Shown here: positions 13,108-18,016 of the stretch, one piece after another
Position numbering within the stretch: the first letter of the stretch is position 1
Layout of the letters: every line of letters begins with the position of its first letter
Assembly: GCA_031551485.1 (NCBI GenBank)
Contig: JAVBNO010000076.1
Span: forward strand, 1-18,016
Origin: JAVBNO01 sp031551485
GTDB lineage: Bacteria; Bacillota; Clostridia; Oscillospirales; Ruminococcaceae
Length of the DNA stretch: 18,016 bases
Direction: 5' to 3'
The notes under the pieces: model-generated
Told to the model about the DNA's origin: nothing
The model's database searches: none
What the model saw: the letters and a program-made list of their open reading frames with translations, nothing else
Made by a program: the position numbers and the translations under genes

Positions 13108-14391
13108 TTGACCATTGAAGAATTTGCAGCAGAGTATGGACTGGTGCTTGACTACGCCGATTACACAAGTGGAGTCGAGAACCTTCTTGCTGAGATGGAC
13201 GCGGGCCTTGCGGGCGGCGGATCGCTTGCGATGCTCCCCACCTATCTGACCCTTGACAGCCCGCGGGAAGAAGGTACACGGGTGATTGCGTTGGACGCGG
13301 GCGGCACGAACCTGCGTGTGACGCTTGTATCCTTTGACGCAACCAAAAAACCCACAATCGAATACCGCGAGGTATTTCCCATGCCGGGTTCGCGCGGGCC
13401 TATTACCGTTGAGGAATGCTTTGACACCATTGCCACCTATCTTGCGCCTGTTGCAGACAAAAGTGATCACATCGGTTTTTGTTTTTCGTATCCCTGCGAA
13501 ATTTTGCCGAACCTGGACGCCAAAGTGCTGCAGCTTACAAAAGAAGTTTATATTGAAGGCATTGAAGGCAAACTGGTTGGCGAGTGTTTGAAGCAGGCCC
13601 TGGCCCAAAAAAATCTTCCCCACAACCACAACGTTGTGGTGCTCAACGATACGGTTGCCACCCTGCTGGGCGCGGTTGCCAGTTCTGACGGAAGGCCGTT
13701 TGGTTCCTACATCGGATTTATACTGGGCACCGGAACCAACTGCTGCTATGTTGAGCAGGGTAAAAATATCGCCAAGCTTGGGAAAGCGGGCGCTTCTATG
13801 ATCATTAATATGGAATCGGGCAACTATTCCGGCGCCACCCGAACCGCTGTCGACATCGCCTTCGACGCAGCCACTCTGCAACCCGGCGCCTATCAGTTTG
13901 AAAAAATGATCTCGGGCGCTTATCAAGGGGGACTTCTGCTTGCCTATATCCGCGAAGCCGCCAAGCGGGACTGCTTCTCCCCTGCTTTTGGGGCGCGCCT
14001 TGCGCAGATTTCCGATCTGCAGCCCTTTGAAGTGGATACTTTTATGGCGCAACCGTTCCGGGAGAATAAGCTGGCTTCCATTTGCGACGAGGCAGACCGC
14101 CTGCCGCTTTACACCCTTGTGGATATTTTTTATGGCCGTGTGGCGGCGCTTACCACAATTTGCCTGACCGCCGTGCTCCGAAAGACGGGTGCGGCTGAAA
14201 ATCCCCTTTGCCCGGTATGCATATCCGCCGAAGGATCGACATTCTACAAATCGGCCCATCTGAACCGTCTGATCCGATTTCAGATGGACCAGTTCGCTCA
14301 CCGCCAAAACGGGCTCCAGTTTGAATTTATGCATGCGCAGGATTCAACTATTTTGGGAACAGCCGTTGCGGCACAGTTGGCCGGCAAGTGA
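13108..14391 (+). CDS. Hexokinase, eukaryotic (actin-fold hexokinase) type
   Basis: 427 aa from a TTG at 13108, with AAGGAG (13093-13098) at good distance and no better in-frame start. Motifs in order: phosphate-1 loop LDAGGTNLRVT (Asp63-Arg70), sugar-contact GFCFSYP, catalytic LNDTVATLLG (Asp181), phosphate-2 FILGTGTNCCYVE (Gly207-Asn211), INMESGNY (hexose-binding Glu) and the adenosine region SAEGSTFYKS. This is the Hexokinase_1/Hexokinase_2 family of yeast and animals, found in some spirochaetes and Clostridia, and distinct from bacterial ROK or Glk kinases. It phosphorylates hexoses with ATP at C6; which sugar is unknown. All catalytic motifs are intact. It sits just ahead of a sugar ABC importer, but a strong terminator separates them. 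Confidence 0.93.
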   Translation: MTIEEFAAEYGLVLDYADYTSGVENLLAEMDAGLAGGGSLAMLPTYLTLDSPREEGTRVIALDAGGTNLRVTLVSFDATKKPTIEYREVFPMPGSRGPITVEECFDTIATYLAPVADKSDHIGFCFSYPCEILPNLDAKVLQLTKEVYIEGIEGKLVGECLKQALAQKNLPHNHNVVVLNDTVATLLGAVASSDGRPFGSYIGFILGTGTNCCYVEQGKNIAKLGKAGASMIINMESGNYSGATRTAVDIAFDAATLQPGAYQFEKMISGAYQGGLLLAYIREAAKRDCFSPAFGARLAQISDLQPFEVDTFMAQPFRENKLASICDEADRLPLYTLVDIFYGRVAALTTICLTAVLRKTGAAENPLCPVCISAEGSTFYKSAHLNRLIRFQMDQFAHRQNGLQFEFMHAQDSTILGTAVAAQLAGK

Positions 14392-14412
14392 GTTTATTGA
14401 TTGAAGATGGCG

Positions 14413-14450
14413 ACATCCGGGCTTTTTGCTAAAAGTCCGGATGTTTTTTT
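14413..14450 (+). terminator. Intrinsic terminator after the hexokinase gene
   Basis: 14-bp stem with one G-T pair (14413-14426 with 14431-14444), 4-nt loop, then seven T. It starts 21 nt after the stop codon. Confidence 0.93.
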
Positions 14451-14492
14451 GTTCATAACGCTCAAGCTTTTTTTGAATCGGAAAAACACACA

Positions 14493-14523
14493 AAAATATC
14501 CCCGAAAATAGGAAAATATCCCC
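14493..14523. promoter_or_regulatory. Two direct repeats, 20 bp apart, upstream of the ABC operon promoter
   Basis: AAAATATCCCC occurs at 14493-14503 and 14513-14523, start to start exactly 20 bp (about two helical turns), ending next to the -35 box. The placement fits an activator binding two sites on one face of the helix; a repressor is possible. Confidence 0.6.
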
Positions 14524-14524
14524 C

Positions 14525-14553
14525 TTAACGCCGAAGAAGATATACCCTATACT
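14525..14553 (+). promoter_or_regulatory. Promoter of the sugar ABC operon
   Basis: TTAACG (14525-14530, 4 of 6), 17-nt spacer, TATACT (14548-14553, 5 of 6). A weak -35 next to a tandem repeat is typical of activator-dependent promoters. Confidence 0.5.
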
Positions 14554-14592
14554 GTACAAAGGTCTATTAAGGGAAGGATCGGTGACTGCCCG

Positions 14593-16107
14593 ATGAATGA
14601 TACCATTGTCTCGATGAAAGGAATCTGCAAAGCCTTCCCAGGCGTGAAAGCTTTGGATAATGTCCAATTTGAGCTTAGAGCAGGCGAAGTGATGGCGCTT
14701 CTGGGCGAAAACGGAGCGGGAAAATCAACTCTGATGAAAATTCTCAGCGGCGTGTACACCCGCGATGCGGGCGAGATGGAGATTTTTGGGTGCCCATACA
14801 ATCACCTCACGCCAAAGCAGGCACAGGGCGCGGGTGTTGCGATTATTCACCAGGAACTGAACATGTGCCGCCATCTTTCGGTTGCCGAGAATATGTTTCT
14901 GGGCCGGGAAAAAATCAAGGGCGGCCTTCTTTCGGACAGAGAAATGTACGAGGAGTCCAAACGGATTCTTGGCGAACTCAAAATGGATATTTCGCCTGAC
15001 CAGGTGGTTGGCGAGCTGACGATCTCGAAACAGCAGATGGTGGAAATTGCAAAGGCGCTTTCGATCGACGCCAAAATACTGGTGATGGATGAGCCCACTT
15101 CCTCGCTTACATCCCGGGAAATTGAGGATTTGTTCCGCATTATAAGGACCCTCAAGCAAAGAGGCTGCGGCATTGTGTATATTTCCCACCGCCTGGAGGA
15201 GTTGCAGCACATTGTCGACCGCGTCACGATTATGCGTGACGGACAGTACATTACGACGCTGAACTATGCCGACACGACCATTGACGAAATTATTACCCAC
15301 ATGATCGGCCGGGAAATCAAAGAGAAGTTCCCGCGAATCTCCTGCCAGAAAGGAAAAGAGATCTTTTCCGTTAAAAACCTTAACGCCGGCCGCATGGTTC
15401 GCGACGTCAGCTTTTCTCTTTATGAAGGCGAGATTGTCGGGTTTGCGGGACTTATGGGCGCGGGCAGGACCGAAACCACACGCGCCATATTCGGCATTGA
15501 CCGCAAGGAAAGCGGCGAACTTTTTTTGGACGGCAACCCCGTTCAAATTGATTGCCCTGAAGACGCAATCCATGCCGGTGTCGTGCTGGCGCCGGAAGAC
15601 AGAAAAAAAGACGGCCTTTGCACCAAACTGAGCATTCGCCACAACATCGCTCTTCCTAACCTTGACTTGATTTGTAATAAGCTGGGGATTGTTCGAAACG
15701 GCGCGGAAGAAACGCTTTGTCAAAAAGCAATTACAAGCCTTGCAGTCAAAACGCCGAGTATTGAGGTTGACGCGGGAAATCTTTCGGGCGGTAACCAGCA
15801 AAAGGTTGTCGTTGGGAAATGGCTTGTTCGAAATTCCAGAGTCGTGATTTTTGACGAACCCACACGGGGTATTGACGTCGCCGCCAAAGTTGAAATTTAC
15901 AACATTATCAATGAGTTGAAACGGCAGGGCATCGCCGTCATGTTTGTTTCTTCTGAGATGCCCGAAATCCTTGGCATTGCCGATCGTATTATCGTGATGT
16001 GCGATGGCAAAATTACCGGCGAATTGATGACCGCCGATACAACGCAAAACGAAATTCTTACTCTCGCTACCCGCTTTGAAAGCAAAGTGGCGAACGCGAT
16101 ATCGTGA
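14593..16107 (+). CDS. Sugar ABC transporter ATPase (RbsA/MglA/XylG-type, two ABC domains)
   Basis: 504 aa from ATG 14593; GGAAGGA lies about 15 nt upstream, rather far. Domain 1 (about 1-245): Walker A GENGAGKST, Q-loop HQEL, a diverged signature LTISKQQ, Walker B ILVMDEPTSSL, H-loop SHR. Domain 2 (about 252-500): degenerate Walker A GLMGAGRTE, which lacks the Lys and is normal for this family, signature LSGGNQQKV, Walker B VVIFDEPTRGID. Length and layout are those of monosaccharide importers (CUT2 class), where the two halves form the cytoplasmic motor with one active ATP site. The stop is 14 nt before the permease start. Sugar unknown: MglA (galactose/glucose), RbsA and XylG are equally close by eye. 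Confidence 0.95.
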   Translation: MNDTIVSMKGICKAFPGVKALDNVQFELRAGEVMALLGENGAGKSTLMKILSGVYTRDAGEMEIFGCPYNHLTPKQAQGAGVAIIHQELNMCRHLSVAENMFLGREKIKGGLLSDREMYEESKRILGELKMDISPDQVVGELTISKQQMVEIAKALSIDAKILVMDEPTSSLTSREIEDLFRIIRTLKQRGCGIVYISHRLEELQHIVDRVTIMRDGQYITTLNYADTTIDEIITHMIGREIKEKFPRISCQKGKEIFSVKNLNAGRMVRDVSFSLYEGEIVGFAGLMGAGRTETTRAIFGIDRKESGELFLDGNPVQIDCPEDAIHAGVVLAPEDRKKDGLCTKLSIRHNIALPNLDLICNKLGIVRNGAEETLCQKAITSLAVKTPSIEVDAGNLSGGNQQKVVVGKWLVRNSRVVIFDEPTRGIDVAAKVEIYNIINELKRQGIAVMFVSSEMPEILGIADRIIVMCDGKITGELMTADTTQNEILTLATRFESKVANAIS

Positions 16108-16121
16108 AGGGAGAGGACACA

Positions 16122-17162
16122 ATGGAACACCAATCACTCCTCAAACGCTTTTTAAAAACGCGTGGCATGGGAACCGCCTTGACCGCATTTGCGGGACTCA
16201 TCGTTATTTATGTTGCGTTTGGTATGATCAACCCAACGGTTTTTTCGGCCCAGAACATGATGAACTTGCTACGGTCGATGTCAAAATATCTTTTGATCGG
16301 CATTGGGCAGAGTTATGTGCTCATTACCGGGAACATTGACCTTTCCATCGGATCGGTTGTGGGCATGAGCGCAATGATTTCATCCACCTTGATGACACGG
16401 GGAATGCCGCCATTGGTCGCCATTTTGATTACACTTGTGTGTTGCCTGTTGGTGGGTGTCATGAACGGTACTCTTGTGGGCAAATTCCGACTGCCACCGT
16501 TTATCGCGACACTGGGCACCATGTTCTGCGCGCGGGGCATTTCTTATATTGTCAACGGCAATCGCAACACGGACGCCATTTCCTCCGGGATTGGAAAAGA
16601 AGCCGCGGATAGTTTGCAGAATTTTTTCTATTACGGCAAGACTTTCGGCGTTTATAATACTTTTTTAATTTCGATTGTTCTGTTTGTGTTTTTCTTCTTC
16701 CTGCTTTCCAAAACCAGAACGGGGCGGCATATTTACGCCATTGGTTCCAATGTGGAAGCGGCAAAGCTTTCCGGCGTCAATGTGGAGCGCACCACCATTA
16801 AAACTTACATGGTCAGTTCGTTTTGCTCTTTTGTCGTGGGGTTGATTCTTTGTGCGCAGGCCGGTATGGGCAACATGGAGGCCGGAAATATGTACGAAAT
16901 GTACGGCGTTGCGGCCGGCGTTATCGGCGGCATATCGCCTTTGGGCGGAACAGGCATTCTGCTGGGCACCCTTGCCGGATCCGCGGTGTGGCAAACCCTT
17001 GAGAACGGACTGAATATGATTGGCGCGCAGGTCGGCATACAGCGCATTGTCATTGGCATAATTGTTGTCTTCGCTGTTTTGTTGGATGTGGTCTTGCGCA
17101 GAGGCAACACTTTTAAAAAGAAGCTTCCCGAAAAGACAAGCGCCTCTTCCGGACAGAGTTAG
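16122..17162 (+). CDS. Sugar ABC transporter permease (RbsC/MglC-type)
   Basis: 346 aa from ATG 16122, chosen for GGGAGAGG about 7 nt upstream; an in-frame GTG at 16104 would overlap the ATPase stop. Eight to ten membrane segments are visible. Typical motifs: VLITGNIDLSIGSVVGMSAM, LPPFIATLGTMFCARGISYI, RTGRHIYAIGSNVEAAKLSG and GGISPLGGTGILLGTLAGS. These identify the BPD_transp_2 family of CUT2 importers; the protein is the inner-membrane channel and would form a homodimer. Co-transcribed with the ATPase. It ends 54 nt before the binding-protein start, a gap with a small hairpin. Confidence 0.95.
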   Translation: MEHQSLLKRFLKTRGMGTALTAFAGLIVIYVAFGMINPTVFSAQNMMNLLRSMSKYLLIGIGQSYVLITGNIDLSIGSVVGMSAMISSTLMTRGMPPLVAILITLVCCLLVGVMNGTLVGKFRLPPFIATLGTMFCARGISYIVNGNRNTDAISSGIGKEAADSLQNFFYYGKTFGVYNTFLISIVLFVFFFFLLSKTRTGRHIYAIGSNVEAAKLSGVNVERTTIKTYMVSSFCSFVVGLILCAQAGMGNMEAGNMYEMYGVAAGVIGGISPLGGTGILLGTLAGSAVWQTLENGLNMIGAQVGIQRIVIGIIVVFAVLLDVVLRRGNTFKKKLPEKTSASSGQS

Positions 17163-17163
17163 C

Positions 17164-17182
17164 ATGCCGTTTTTTGCGGCAT
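17164..17182 (+). other. Small intercistronic hairpin
   Basis: ATGCCG (17164-17169) pairs with CGGCAT (17177-17182) across a T-rich loop; no T-run follows. Too weak for a terminator; it may protect or process the mRNA between permease and binding protein. Confidence 0.4.
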
Positions 17183-17216
17183 CTATATACAGGACTATTT
17201 TAAAGGAGGTAATACA

Positions 17217-18016
17217 TTGAAAAAGTTATTTGCAATTCTCACTGTAGTATGTCTTGCGACAGCACTGTTTTCCGGCTGCGGCACAACGACGCCGCCAAGC
17301 GCACCTGCCGACGGCGACATTAAAATCGCACTGATTACCATGGACTCCATTGATCAGCACTGGGTCACCCTGAACGAGGGTGCGCAAAAAGCGGCGGCTG
17401 AACTGGGCGTAACCGTGCAGTTCCTCTCCCCCAATGTCAAGGACGACGCCCAACAGATCGAGTGTGTGAACAACGCTGTTTCCGGCGGATACAACGCGAT
17501 TGTTGTGGCCGCAAACGGACCGGACGCTATCTCCTCGGCACTGAAAGAAGCCGTCTCTGCCGGCCTCAAAATCGTTTATGTCGACTCCCCGGCCAATGTT
17601 CCTGCCGAGGCCACTTTCTCTACCGATAACCAAGCTGCCGGCAAAACCGCCGGTGAAGAGATGCTGAAAGGCCTGCAGGCCGCGGGCGTCACTTCCGGCA
17701 AAATCGGCATCATCAATGTAAACGCCGCCACCGATTCCTGCATCAAGCGCGAAGAGGGATTCCGTTCCGCGTTTGAGGGCAAGGGCTATGAAATCCTTGA
17801 GACACAGTACGGCGAAGGCGACGCCGCCAAGTCTCAGACCATTGCTGAAAACTACATCACCCAGGGCGTTGTGGGCATCTTTGGTTGTAACGAAGGTTCC
17901 ACTGCCGGCACAGGCAACGCGATTAAAGCCTCGGGCGGCAGCAAAGTGATCGGCGTTGGCTTTGATAAATCCGACGCGATCCTGAACCTGATCAACGACG
18001 GTTTCCTGCTGTGCGC
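17217..18016 (+). CDS. Sugar ABC transporter substrate-binding lipoprotein (3' end outside window)
   Basis: Open from TTG 17217 to the window end (266 codons). The start is set by AAAGGAGG (17202-17209), 7 nt upstream, and by the signal peptide: KK, hydrophobic run, lipobox LFSGC with the modified Cys at residue 21. A Thr/Pro/Ala-rich tether follows, then a periplasmic-binding-protein-like domain of the Peripla_BP_4 (RbsB/MglB/YtfQ) family: KIALITMDSIDQHWVTLNEG, GYNAIVVAANGPDAIS, KIVYVDSPANV, GKIGIINVNAATDSCIKREE and GVVGIFGCNEGST. It would sit on the outer face of the membrane and deliver the sugar. In most CUT2 operons the binding protein comes first; here it is last, with its own very strong ribosome binding site, which would help give the excess of binding protein such systems need. 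Confidence 0.94.
   Translation, partial: MKKLFAILTVVCLATALFSGCGTTTPPSAPADGDIKIALITMDSIDQHWVTLNEGAQKAAAELGVTVQFLSPNVKDDAQQIECVNNAVSGGYNAIVVAANGPDAISSALKEAVSAGLKIVYVDSPANVPAEATFSTDNQAAGKTAGEEMLKGLQAAGVTSGKIGIINVNAATDSCIKREEGFRSAFEGKGYEILETQYGEGDAAKSQTIAENYITQGVVGIFGCNEGSTAGTGNAIKASGGSKVIGVGFDKSDAILNLINDGFLLC

Noticed and set aside
13057..14334. 425-codon minus-strand ORF opposite the hexokinase
   Set aside because: The plus strand has all hexokinase motifs; the reverse frame has no ribosome binding site or recognisable domain.
14725..16137. 470-codon minus-strand ORF opposite the ABC ATPase
   Set aside because: Shadow of a clear ABC ATPase; no domain or ribosome binding site.

Overview
The window looks like chromosomal DNA of a low-to-moderate-GC Firmicute, probably a gut-type Clostridia. 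This is inferred from strong Shine-Dalgarno sites before almost every gene, several TTG/GTG starts, intrinsic terminators with T-runs, a GHKL (AgrC/CitS-like) sensor kinase, a SUKH protein, a MerR/GyrI regulator and a Gram-positive style lipoprotein. No rRNA, tRNA, CRISPR array, integrase or intact transposase is visible. I recognise families by eye only; nothing was searched.

Left part (1-7557): a cut-off minus-strand exported protein with an internal IPNTG-like motif; a two-gene plus-strand unit (TIKI/TraB-type exported protein and an alpha/beta hydrolase); a MerR-family regulator; a large acidic SUKH-domain protein; a tiny possible remnant ORF; and an orphan GHKL histidine kinase. These genes stand alone or in pairs, separated by long intergenic gaps. 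The gaps carry the most unusual structure of the window: four related non-coding elements, each a conserved AT-rich tract followed by a long, nearly perfect hairpin. The hairpin sequence differs between copies, and all four lie in the same orientation. At least two promoters appear to overlap hairpins.

Middle (7558-12695): a minus-strand pair (small DUF7662-like protein plus SAM methyltransferase) diverges from a tightly packed seven-gene plus-strand operon of mostly uncharacterised families: alpha/alpha-toroid protein, DUF2200, DUF5655-like, a two-repeat protein, double VOC/PhnB protein, YaiI/YqxD (DUF188) and YwbE. Gaps in it run from -8 to +36 nt. A 0.4-kb island of lower coding quality follows (12696-13107).

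Right part (13108-18016): a carbohydrate module. A eukaryotic-type hexokinase ends at a strong terminator. A sugar ABC importer follows in the order ATPase (two ABC domains), permease, lipoprotein binding protein (cut by the window end). The importer has its own predicted promoter preceded by two direct repeats exactly 20 bp apart. Together they suggest uptake and phosphorylation of a hexose, but the sugar cannot be read from the sequence.
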